DNA from: Rhodospirillaceae bacterium
GTDB lineage: Bacteria > Pseudomonadota > Alphaproteobacteria > Rhodospirillales > UBA2165
Assembly: GCA_947467145.1 (NCBI GenBank)
Contig: CANIGJ010000014.1
Coordinates: 1-64,000 of the forward strand
Reading direction: 5' to 3'
Length of the DNA stretch: 64,000 bases
Shown here: piece after piece, positions 15,320 through 22,506 of the stretch
Layout: each line of letters opens with the position of its first letter
Numbering within the stretch: the stretch's first letter is position 1
Made by a program: the position numbers and the translations under genes
The notes under the pieces: generated by a model
Told to the model about the DNA's origin: nothing
What the model saw: the letters and a program-made list of their open reading frames with translations, nothing else
The model's database searches: none

Positions 15320-17908
15320 TTAGGCGGTTTTACGCAGGCGGAGAAAGCGCGACAGCGGACGGGCGTGTTCGAGCGCGGCGACCACCGGGGTCGACAGGAA
15401 GGCGATGGCCTGCACCACCAGGGTGGCGGCGAACACGTTCACTTCCAGGGTGTTGAAGGTGATGTGGTTATAGCCCCACAGCACGGCGGCGCTGATCATC
15501 AGCAGGCAGCCGAAGATCGTCTCGTTGCGCGCCGGATACGGCTGACCGGTTTTGACCTTCGCCTTGGTGCCGCTCGCCTTGTTGCCCTTGTCGGTGCGGC
15601 TGAAGCCGAGCTGCTTACCGAACAGGCCTTCGGCGACGGCTTTGGCCACGGTCGCCTGCAGGCTCATGGCGGCCAGGGCGGCGCCCAGGATGCGATGGCC
15701 CGGAATGCGGACGCGCACGCCGTACAAGGTCAGGCAGTGCAGGAAATTGACGACGAAGGCGACGAGGATCGGCACCGTGAACGGCAGCATCGGGATCAGC
15801 ACGCCGACGAACAGGATCATCGGCACCCAGATCAGGTTCAGGAAGGCGGCGAGCACGCCGAAGGAATCCGACAGCCAGTAACTCCAGCCGGTGACGAATT
15901 GGATCTTCTGGTGTTTCGTCAGCGTCTTGTCGTTCGGCAGCATGTGACGCCAATGCTTGCGGATGATCTGCATGGCGCCGAACGCCCAGCGATGACGCTG
16001 CGTCTTATAGGCACGGAAGGTGTCGGGCAGCATGCCCCAGCCGTAGCGGCGATTGGTGTACTGGGCTTCGTAGCCGGCTTCGTACAGGCGCAGGCCAAGC
16101 TCGGTATCTTCGGTGATGGTGTCGGTGTGCCACGATCCGACTTCCTCAAACGCTGAGCGGCGCAGCAGCAGCATCGTGCCGTGCGCGATGATCGCGTTGG
16201 TCTCGTTGCGCTGCACCATACCGATATCGAAGAAGCCGGCATATTCGCTGTTCATCACCGACTTGAAGAGTGAATCTTCGCCATCGCGATGATCCTGCGG
16301 CGCCTGCACCAGCGCGATCTTCGGATCGGCGAACAGTGGCACGAGATCCTTCAGCCAGTTGGGATCGACGACGTAGTCGGCATCCAGAAGTGCGATGATC
16401 CTGGCTTCTTCTGCCATCTGCGGCATGGCGGCGTTCAGCGCACCCGCCTTGAAGCCGGCGACCTGCGGCAGGAATACGAACTTGAAGCGCGGGCCGAGTG
16501 CCCGGCAATGCGACTCGATCGGCTGCCAGAAAGCTTCTTCGGGCGTGTTGTTGACGATGACGAGGGCTTCGAAATCCGGATAGTCGAGACGCGCGATGCT
16601 ATCGAGTGTCTCTTTCAGCATGTCCGGATTTTCGCGGTACGCCGGAATGTGGATCGACACCTTCGGCCATTCGAAGCCCTCCGGCGGTTCGACCGGCTTG
16701 CGGATCAGGCGTTTCGGTCGATGGCCAAGCGTCACTTCGGCAACCTCGTGGACCTTTACCAAGGTCGTACCCGTTAGCAGCACCATCAAGATGAAGCCGA
16801 GCACCCAGGCGAAGGCGGAGCCGAAATTCAGATAATTCTCGAACGGATAGAGTGCGGCCATCGCCATGCCGACCGACAGAGTGTTGGCAGCCAATGAAAA
16901 GACGAAGGCATGCGCGAGGGTCGGATTCATCCACATCATGCCGAAGATGCTGATGAGTGCGCCGAAGGCGAGGGCGAGGGCCATGCGCTGGAAGAACAGC
17001 TTGCGCTCCACCTTGCCCTCGAGCGGGAACTTCAGGTTCCGGTCGGCATCGAACATGCCCCAATAGGCGCCGACGCTGCCTTCGACGACTTTCCACGGCT
17101 GGTCGTAAGCTTCGATGATATTGACCGTGATGCCGCGCCGCGCCGCTTCGGCGACGAAGGTGCGGATGAGATTCGCCTGACGCACCTGACCGGTTTCGGC
17201 GCGCTGGAAGTTGTAGCCCTGCGACGGCCAGCCGAATTCGGCGATGACGATGCGCTTGCCGGGATAGGCGGCGCGCAAGGCCTCGTAACGGCCCAATGAA
17301 TATTCGACGACCTCTTCGACGGGGATGCCTTCCCAGTAGGGCAGGATGTGCGCTGCGATGTAATCGACTTCACGCACGAGTTCGGGATGCTTCAACCAAA
17401 TGTCCCAGGTCTCGCCGGTGGTCACCTGTTTCTTGACCTGACGGCGGACCTTGCGGATCGCTTGGATCAATTCTTCGGGCTTACGTTCCAGGCGTAGGAT
17501 GGTTTCGTTGCCGACGACGACCGAACGGATGTTCGGATGCCGGTTGGTCAATTCGATCGCGGCTTTGATCTCGGCTTCGTTGTGGACTTCGTCCGAACCG
17601 ATCCAGGCGCCCGCGACGACGGTCATGCCGTATTTATCTGCGATCGACGGAACCGCTGCCGCCGTACCTGTGCTTTGATAAAGACGCACGCCCGAGGTGA
17701 TCTGCGAAACCGCCGCAAGGTCTGCATCGATGCGATCGACGTCTTCTTGTGTCGGCTGTTTGTTCGAATCCTTCGGCGCACCCAGGGAGTAGGAAACCGA
17801 CGCGATGGAATCGCGCACAGACGGAGCCATCACGCTTTCGCGCGCGATGAACCAACCCGTGGCATGCAAGGCCGCAGCGATGATGGCAGCGGCCAGGATC
17901 TTTTTCAT
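15320..17908 (-). CDS. GH17-GT2 fusion, beta-1,3-glucan synthase (Bradyrhizobium NdvB-like)
   Basis: An 862-residue membrane protein. After an N-terminal anchor (residues 2-20), residues about 30-295 form a GH17-like domain with both expected glutamates: VVVGNE (Glu135) and VIAEFGWPS (Glu224). Hydrophobic helices follow at about 307-380, then a GT2 domain from 415 with DAD (509-511), TED (599-601) and QRHRW (637-641). Four or more C-terminal helices end the protein. This architecture matches the cyclic beta-1,3/1,6-glucan synthases of Bradyrhizobium. It should polymerise glucose from UDP-glucose at the inner membrane while the GH17 part transfers or cyclises chains in the periplasm. Its partner gene lies 39 bases upstream. 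Confidence 0.9.
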   Translation of the reverse strand: MKKILAAAIIAAALHATGWFIARESVMAPSVRDSIASVSYSLGAPKDSNKQPTQEDVDRIDADLAAVSQITSGVRLYQSTGTAAAVPSIADKYGMTVVAGAWIGSDEVHNEAEIKAAIELTNRHPNIRSVVVGNETILRLERKPEELIQAIRKVRRQVKKQVTTGETWDIWLKHPELVREVDYIAAHILPYWEGIPVEEVVEYSLGRYEALRAAYPGKRIVIAEFGWPSQGYNFQRAETGQVRQANLIRTFVAEAARRGITVNIIEAYDQPWKVVEGSVGAYWGMFDADRNLKFPLEGKVERKLFFQRMALALAFGALISIFGMMWMNPTLAHAFVFSLAANTLSVGMAMAALYPFENYLNFGSAFAWVLGFILMVLLTGTTLVKVHEVAEVTLGHRPKRLIRKPVEPPEGFEWPKVSIHIPAYRENPDMLKETLDSIARLDYPDFEALVIVNNTPEEAFWQPIESHCRALGPRFKFVFLPQVAGFKAGALNAAMPQMAEEARIIALLDADYVVDPNWLKDLVPLFADPKIALVQAPQDHRDGEDSLFKSVMNSEYAGFFDIGMVQRNETNAIIAHGTMLLLRRSAFEEVGSWHTDTITEDTELGLRLYEAGYEAQYTNRRYGWGMLPDTFRAYKTQRHRWAFGAMQIIRKHWRHMLPNDKTLTKHQKIQFVTGWSYWLSDSFGVLAAFLNLIWVPMILFVGVLIPMLPFTVPILVAFVVNFLHCLTLYGVRVRIPGHRILGAALAAMSLQATVAKAVAEGLFGKQLGFSRTDKGNKASGTKAKVKTGQPYPARNETIFGCLLMISAAVLWGYNHITFNTLEVNVFAATLVVQAIAFLSTPVVAALEHARPLSRFLRLRKTA

Positions 17909-17947
17909 GTGTGTTCCGGCCTTCGGGTTACGGTCCCGCCCGCGATC

Positions 17948-18586
17948 TTATCTGGGCTTGGGGTCCGGATAATTGGGCGTCGAGCCGCCTGTGCCGCTTG
18001 CGGCGGGCGGCGCCGATTTGGCTCCACCCGACTTGGGCTGTGCAGCGGCGCCGGCCGCAGCACCAGCCGCCGCTCCGCTACCCGCTTGCGTGTCGTTCGC
18101 CGGTGCGATTTTCATCGCCTTTGTGTCGAATTTGGGGTCGGTCCAGCAGCTATCGACGCGGGTCTGGGCCTCGGCTGCGGTCGGCAAGGCACCGATGGCG
18201 ACCGTGCAATCGAAGGCGGCGCGCAGATGATCCGGCGAGCAGGCGAAGGTCTGATAGAGGCGATCGTAATCCTGCGCGGTCACGGCGTCGTCGCGTAGCA
18301 GCGAATGGATGGCGCGTTTGCCGATCCAGGCGCAGCCCGGCGTGCTGGCGGGCGCCATGGTTTCTGGCGCCGCCGGAACGGTCTGATTGCGCTTCGGGGC
18401 GGCGGCCTTGGGCGCCTGGTTCGGGTTCTGGCCTTTGTCTTGGCCTCGGTCCTGACTTTGGGTCGGGCTTTTGGGCGCAGGGGCCTGCTCTTGTGCAAAA
18501 GAAGGCGTCCACGAAAGAAGGGCGACAGCGCCAAAGACGAACATTGGCACGAATATCACCGCTGGCGTGAGGCGTTGGGCGCTCAT
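17948..18586 (-). CDS. small secreted Pro/Ala-rich protein, possible glucan-biosynthesis accessory
   Basis: A 212-residue protein with an N-terminal signal-like hydrophobic segment (residues about 9-30, ending SFAQEQ). A low-complexity Pro/Gln/Lys linker leads to a compact centre of about 65 residues with three cysteines (CAWIGKRAI, FACSPDH, FDCTVAI) and a fourth in SCWTDP, and a Gly/Ala/Pro-rich tail follows. Even cysteine number suggests two disulfides in the periplasm. It lies 39 bases upstream of the GH17-GT2 gene on the same strand, so they form an operon. Short proteins of this sort in rhizobia are annotated as beta-1-3, beta-1-6-glucan biosynthesis proteins; that label is recalled, not proved here. 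Confidence 0.75.
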   Translation of the reverse strand: MSAQRLTPAVIFVPMFVFGAVALLSWTPSFAQEQAPAPKSPTQSQDRGQDKGQNPNQAPKAAAPKRNQTVPAAPETMAPASTPGCAWIGKRAIHSLLRDDAVTAQDYDRLYQTFACSPDHLRAAFDCTVAIGALPTAAEAQTRVDSCWTDPKFDTKAMKIAPANDTQAGSGAAAGAAAGAAAQPKSGGAKSAPPAASGTGGSTPNYPDPKPR

Positions 18587-18789
18587 GACCTGATTTTTAA
18601 GTCCCCGGTAGCAAAGATTGTTTGTGTATTAATGCCGACCGATCCTTTTTATTGCGCTTGGATCGGACGTGCAATCGGTCGCCGCTAAATTATTTTATGG
18701 TACCGGCACTTAGAGCACATTTGGGCGTACACCGGCGATCCATATCCACCAATATAACGCCCTGGCGGCCGTTTTATGCCGATACAAGA

Positions 18790-18823
18790 GAGGGGTTAGC
18801 CCCTTTTCGGTGACTAACCCCTC
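18790..18823 (-). terminator. hairpin terminator after the tRNA pair
   Basis: A perfect 10-bp stem (GAGGGGTTAG with CTAACCCCTC) and a 14-base loop begin five bases beyond the 3' end of tRNA-Asn. No long T-run follows, so termination may be partly factor-dependent. Between this hairpin and the secreted-protein gene (18587-18789) I see only a weak 7-bp repeat (18639-18645 with 18660-18666) and no gene. Confidence 0.65.
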
Positions 18824-18827
18824 ATTT

Positions 18828-18902
18828 TGGCTCCGGCGGTAGGGCTCGAACCTACAACCTACGGATTAACAGTCCGTTGCTCTACCATTGAGCTACGCCG
18901 GA
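18828..18902 (-). tRNA. tRNA-Asn (GTT)
   Basis: Read on the minus strand the 75 bases start TCCGGCGTAGCTCAATGG and end CGCCGGA-G-CCA, giving a 7-bp acceptor stem and an encoded CCA. The anticodon loop CTGTTAATC has anticodon GTT, and the TPsiC arm is GGTTCGAGCC. It is transcribed after tRNA-Cys, six bases downstream of it. Confidence 0.96.
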
Positions 18903-18908
18903 AAAATC

Positions 18909-18982
18909 TGGAGGCGCGGATCGGAATCGAACCGATATACACGGCTTTGCAGGCCGCTGCGTAGCCACTCCGCCACCGCGCC
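18909..18982 (-). tRNA. tRNA-Cys (GCA)
   Basis: Minus-strand 74 bases starting GGCGCGGTGGCGGAGTGG and ending CCGCGCC-T-CCA, with encoded CCA. The anticodon loop CTGCAAA carries GCA, and GGTTCGATTCC forms the T arm. It is first in a two-tRNA transcript. Confidence 0.96.
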
Positions 18983-19047
18983 TGGAAAGCGCATCCTCGC
19001 CCAGGAAGCGACCGTGTACATGGTCGGCCGACCCCCGGAAAGCGCGG

Positions 19048-19076
19048 AAATTAGACGCCCTTCGGCAGCGGGTCAA
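19048..19076 (-). promoter_or_regulatory. sigma-70 type promoter of the tRNA-Cys/tRNA-Asn transcript
   Basis: On the minus strand TTGACC (19076-19071) is followed by a 17-base spacer and TAATTT (19053-19048). The start of transcription would fall near 19041, about 60 bases before the tRNA-Cys 5' end. The rest of 18983-19207 holds no gene that I can support. Confidence 0.6.
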
Positions 19077-19207
19077 GGTTAACAAATCGCTTTTAGGGGC
19101 CGGGGCCAGAGTTTTTTCATCCGCCCGTGCGTCGGCTGTGGAAACCTGATGAAGTGGCGGTTCAACGATGCTAAGAGTGTCGCGTTTCAGTTTCACGAGG
19201 GGCCAAG

Positions 19208-19861
19208 ATGGATTACGCAGCGGCACGCCACGCAATGGTCGAAAGCCAAATTCGCACCAACCGCGTCGTGGATCCCGCGATCGTGGCCGCGCTGGGCGAG
19301 GTCCCGCGCGAGGCGTTTGTTGCCGCCCAATTGCGCACCGTCGCTTATGTCGACGAAGCGGTCCCACTGGGCCAAGGGCGCTATCTCATGGAACCGCTGG
19401 CCTTTGCATCCTTGCTGCAGGCGGCCGCGATCCGGCCGAGCGACGTGGTGCTCGATGTCGGCTGCGGCACCGGTTATTCCAGCGCCATCCTGGCGCGGTT
19501 GGCGGCCACGGTTGTCGCGGTCGAGGACGTTGCGGACTTCGCCCGTGAGGCGAATCGTCTGTTCGCCGAGTTGTCCGTGCTCAACGCCGCCGTCATGGAA
19601 TCGCGCCTGATCGACGGTTGCCCCAAGCAGGCCCCGTATGACGTCATCGTGATCGAAGGCGGCGTCGAGGACGTGCCCGAAGCCTTACTCAACCAGCTGG
19701 GCGACGGCGGGCGCTTGGTCTGTATCGTCCTGGGGGCCGGCGGCTTCGGCAAGGGAACGCTGTTCACGCGGGTCGGGGCCACGACGACGCGCCGCAATGT
19801 GTTCGATGCCGGTAGCCCGTTATTGCCGGGCTTCAAGCGCGCACCCAGTTTCGTCTTCTAG
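19208..19861 (+). CDS. PCMT-like methyltransferase, divergent, upstream of tolC
   Basis: A 217-residue protein of the protein-L-isoaspartate O-methyltransferase fold, with SAM motif VLDVGCGTGYSSAIL at about residues 81-95. The pre-motif that in true Pcm reads GQTLS/GQTIS (seen in the second copy at 53152) here reads GQGRYLMEP, so the residues that hold the isoaspartyl substrate are changed. It may therefore not repair isoaspartate. ATG at 19208 has a GAGGGGC site. It is followed after 235 bases by tolC, a pairing common in alphaproteobacteria. Confidence 0.85.
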   Translation: MDYAAARHAMVESQIRTNRVVDPAIVAALGEVPREAFVAAQLRTVAYVDEAVPLGQGRYLMEPLAFASLLQAAAIRPSDVVLDVGCGTGYSSAILARLAATVVAVEDVADFAREANRLFAELSVLNAAVMESRLIDGCPKQAPYDVIVIEGGVEDVPEALLNQLGDGGRLVCIVLGAGGFGKGTLFTRVGATTTRRNVFDAGSPLLPGFKRAPSFVF

Positions 19862-19927
19862 GTGCTAAAAGCCGCGTCGCGGCAGCCCGAAAACCTTTAA
19901 AAACAGCCAGTTGGGTCTTGATCTTTC

Positions 19928-19956
19928 TTGACCCAAATTGACACTTTATATAGTGT
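19928..19956 (+). promoter_or_regulatory. candidate tolC promoter and operator
   Basis: In the 235-base gap before tolC, TTGACC (19928-19933) precedes TATAGT (19949-19954) with a short 15-base spacer. The latter lies within a perfect inverted repeat ACACT-TTATAT-AGTGT (19941-19956). A further ACACTAT half-site lies near 19972. A repressor bound to the repeat would block the -10 element. The regulator is unknown. Confidence 0.45.
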
Positions 19957-20096
19957 AACGCGAATCGCCGTACACTATTGCTTGATGTGTGCGTCGAGCG
20001 TTGTTTGCGGTTTATTCATAGATTTGCGGCAACATCTATCAGCCGAATCTGGGGATAGGCTGGACGTCTCGGCGATGCCGCCGATGAGGGGACACG

Positions 20097-21497
20097 ATGA
20101 AATCGTACAATAAGGCGTTGGGTGGATTTGTCGTCGCGGGGGTCATGGCGTCGATTTCACTGGCGTCCGGGCCGGCCTTCGCACAGACGCTGCGTGACGC
20201 TCTGGCCGCTGCTTACACCAACAATGCTGAATTGCTCTCGCAGCGCGAGACCCTGCGGTCCACCATCGAAGGTGTGCCCCAAGCGCTGTCGAATTGGCGC
20301 CCCAGCGTCACGTTGTCGGGCGACTACAGCAAGCAGTGGTCCCATTTGAATACGCGAGAATCGACCGGATCGCGCGATCAGCGGCGCTGGCCGCATTCCG
20401 CCGGTATCGATCTCACGCAGCCGCTTTATCGCGGTGGGCGGACGGATGCGGCCGTCGGCCAAGCCGAATATAACGTGCTGGCGTCGAAGGCGACCTTGGA
20501 TGGCAAGGAGCAGGACACCTTGCTCGCCGCCGTCGTCGCTTTCATGAACGTCGTGCGCGACAAAGCCTTGCTGGATCTGCGTCTCAACAACGAGCAGGTG
20601 TTGAATCGGCAGTTGAGCGCGACACGCGATCGCTTCAATGTCGGCGAAATCACGCGGACCGACGTCAGCCAATCCGAAGCGCGTTTGGCCGGCGCCGTCG
20701 CGCAGCGCATCGCTGCCGCAGGCACGTTGCAGAATTCGCGCGCGGCTTATCTGAATGTCATTGGCGAAGCACCAGGTGCGTTGGTGCCGCCGACGGTGCC
20801 GGCCGATCTGCCGGCCAGCCTTGATGCGACGCTCGCCTCGGCGCGCGTGAATCATCCGGACGTCGTGGCGGCGCAATATTCCGAGCAGGCGTCGAAGGAA
20901 AACGTCAAACTTGTCGGTGGCGAATTGTTGCCGACATTGAATCTGGTCGGTTCGACCACGCGTCTGTGGCAGAACAGCACCGCCGACAGCCAGCAGACGA
21001 CCTCGACGGTCGGTCTCGATCTGACGGTGCCGATTTATGAAAAAGGCGCGGTCTATTCGCGCCTCCGTTCGGCCAAGATTCTCGCCGGTCGCAGCCGTCT
21101 CGATCTCGACAACGTGCGCAGCGACACCATTCAGGCCGCCAGCTCGGCGTGGGAAAATCTGAATTCCGCGCGCGCGCAGATCCAATCGTTCGATTCGCAG
21201 ATTGCCGCCGCCGAGATCGCTCTCGAGGGCGTGCAGCGTGAAGCAGCCGTCGGATCGCGCACCGTACTCGACGTCTTGGACGCCGAACAGGAACTGTTGA
21301 ATGCGCGCGTGAGCTTGGTCAGCGCGCGGCGCGACGAAATCGTCGCGGCTTACAGCCTCAAGGAATCGGTTGGCGAGTTTACGGCGCAGCGTCTCGACCT
21401 GGCGGTGAATATCTACAATCCAATGGAATACTACGATCGTGCCCGCAACAAATGGTGGGGTACAGAACCGCCAGGCGGCACGAAGGACGACCAATAA
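20097..21497 (+). CDS. tolC: TolC-family outer membrane channel
   Basis: A 466-residue outer membrane efflux protein. The signal peptide (residues 1-29, cleavage after GPAFA) is followed by two OEP repeats: TLRDALAAAYTNNAELLSQRETL starts the first, and DATLASARVNHPDVVAAQY the second. VLDVLDAEQELLNARVSLVSARRDEIVAAYSL is the conserved C-terminal helix region. It forms a trimeric tunnel that couples to inner-membrane pumps or type I secretion. No pump genes adjoin, so it probably serves several. GAGGGGACACG gives the ribosome site. The gap to popZ (21498-21641) has no recognisable gene. Confidence 0.95.
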   Translation: MKSYNKALGGFVVAGVMASISLASGPAFAQTLRDALAAAYTNNAELLSQRETLRSTIEGVPQALSNWRPSVTLSGDYSKQWSHLNTRESTGSRDQRRWPHSAGIDLTQPLYRGGRTDAAVGQAEYNVLASKATLDGKEQDTLLAAVVAFMNVVRDKALLDLRLNNEQVLNRQLSATRDRFNVGEITRTDVSQSEARLAGAVAQRIAAAGTLQNSRAAYLNVIGEAPGALVPPTVPADLPASLDATLASARVNHPDVVAAQYSEQASKENVKLVGGELLPTLNLVGSTTRLWQNSTADSQQTTSTVGLDLTVPIYEKGAVYSRLRSAKILAGRSRLDLDNVRSDTIQAASSAWENLNSARAQIQSFDSQIAAAEIALEGVQREAAVGSRTVLDVLDAEQELLNARVSLVSARRDEIVAAYSLKESVGEFTAQRLDLAVNIYNPMEYYDRARNKWWGTEPPGGTKDDQ

Positions 21498-21641
21498 TAT
21501 AATGGGGGTGAAACAATTGCCCTCGCATCACCAGGCCTTGCCGTTCCGTCCGATGTTTGCGGAGGAGACCGGCGCTCTTTCGATCGTGCCGCCGCAAGCG
21601 GCGCCGATATTTAGTCATTACGTGTAATCGAAAGTCGACTG

Positions 21642-22409
21642 ATGGCCGAACAGAACGCACCTGCAGGACAAGAGCCCTCGATGGAGGACATCCTTGCGTC
21701 GATCCGGCGCATCTTGTCCGAAGACGATCAGGCCGAAGCTGCTCCGCCCCCGCCGGCGCCGGTGGCCAAACCTGCTGCTCCGCCACCTGTTGCCAAGGCT
21801 GCCCCTCCGCCGCCCCCGCCACCTGAGCCGGAACCCGAGCCCGAATTGGAGCCGGAGGAGGAAGAGGAACAGATCGATCTGGCTGAGGTCATGCGCAATA
21901 TGCGTGGCCGTCCTGCGCCGGAACCCGAGCCCGAACCGGAGCCGGAAATCGCGTTCGAAGATGCGCCGGAGCCTGAACCGGAGCCCGAGCCGGAGCCGGA
22001 GCCAGAACCCGAATACGAGCCGGAACCCGAGCCGGAGCCGGAATACGAACCCGAACCCCTGCCGCCGCCGCGTCGCGCGCCGCCGCGTCCGATGGTGGAC
22101 GATATCCTGGAGCTGACGCAGCAGATGATCGCTCAACCGCTTCGCGACATGGGTGCGGGATCGCCGATCCTGTCGGCGCCCACCCAGCAGCATTCCACAG
22201 ATGCGTTGCAGGAATTGGCGAAAGCGCTCCTCAACAAGCGCGATATCGCCATCGGCAGCCGCGAGATGACCCTGGAGGGCCTGATCCGCGAAATCCTGCG
22301 TCCCCTGCTGCGCGAATGGCTGGACCAGAATTTGCCGTATCTGATTGAACGGCTGGTCAAAAAGGAAATCGACCATATGGTCAATCGGGCCGAACGGCTC
22401 GACCTTTAA
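21642..22409 (+). CDS. popZ: polar organizing protein PopZ (DUF2497)
   Basis: A 255-residue PopZ-like protein with its three parts: an N-terminal helix with [17 protein letters not shown] (residues 12-28), which binds client proteins; a long acidic-proline linker (about 33-150) made largely of Glu-Pro repeats; and a C-terminal oligomerisation region (about 210-253) with [22 protein letters not shown]. PopZ self-assembles into a pole-localised condensate that anchors the centromere and signalling proteins. The DNA of the linker is repetitive (GAGCCGGAACCC-like units), so its length probably varies between strains. Confidence 0.93.
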   Translation: MAEQNAPAGQEPSMEDILASIRRILSEDDQAEAAPPPPAPVAKPAAPPPVAKAAPPPPPPPEPEPEPELEPEEEEEQIDLAEVMRNMRGRPAPEPEPEPEPEIAFEDAPEPEPEPEPEPEPEPEYEPEPEPEPEYEPEPLPPPRRAPPRPMVDDILELTQQMIAQPLRDMGAGSPILSAPTQQHSTDALQELAKALLNKRDIAIGSREMTLEGLIREILRPLLREWLDQNLPYLIERLVKKEIDHMVNRAERLDL

Positions 22410-22434
22410 ACCATATTGGACGCCTGATATGGTG

Positions 22435-22462
22435 CGCGCCCCTCAAGGGCGCGTATTTTTTT
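22435..22462 (+). terminator. rho-independent terminator after popZ
   Basis: A perfect 7-bp stem CGCGCCC-CTCAA-GGGCGCG is followed by TA and seven T residues. It stands 25 bases after the popZ stop and separates that unit from valS. Confidence 0.88.
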
Positions 22463-22506
22463 GACCCGATCGCAGCGGGCCCCCACACAGATCATTTTGG
22501 CGAACC

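Noticed and set aside
18587-18789. Possible small RNA or gene between the tRNAs and the secreted-protein gene
   Set aside because: Only a weak 7-bp repeat and short frames without ribosome sites are visible.
21798-22080. Tandem short repeats, considered as a CRISPR or VNTR array
   Set aside because: The units are codons of the PopZ Glu-Pro linker, contiguous with conserved ends in the same frame; there are no spacers.
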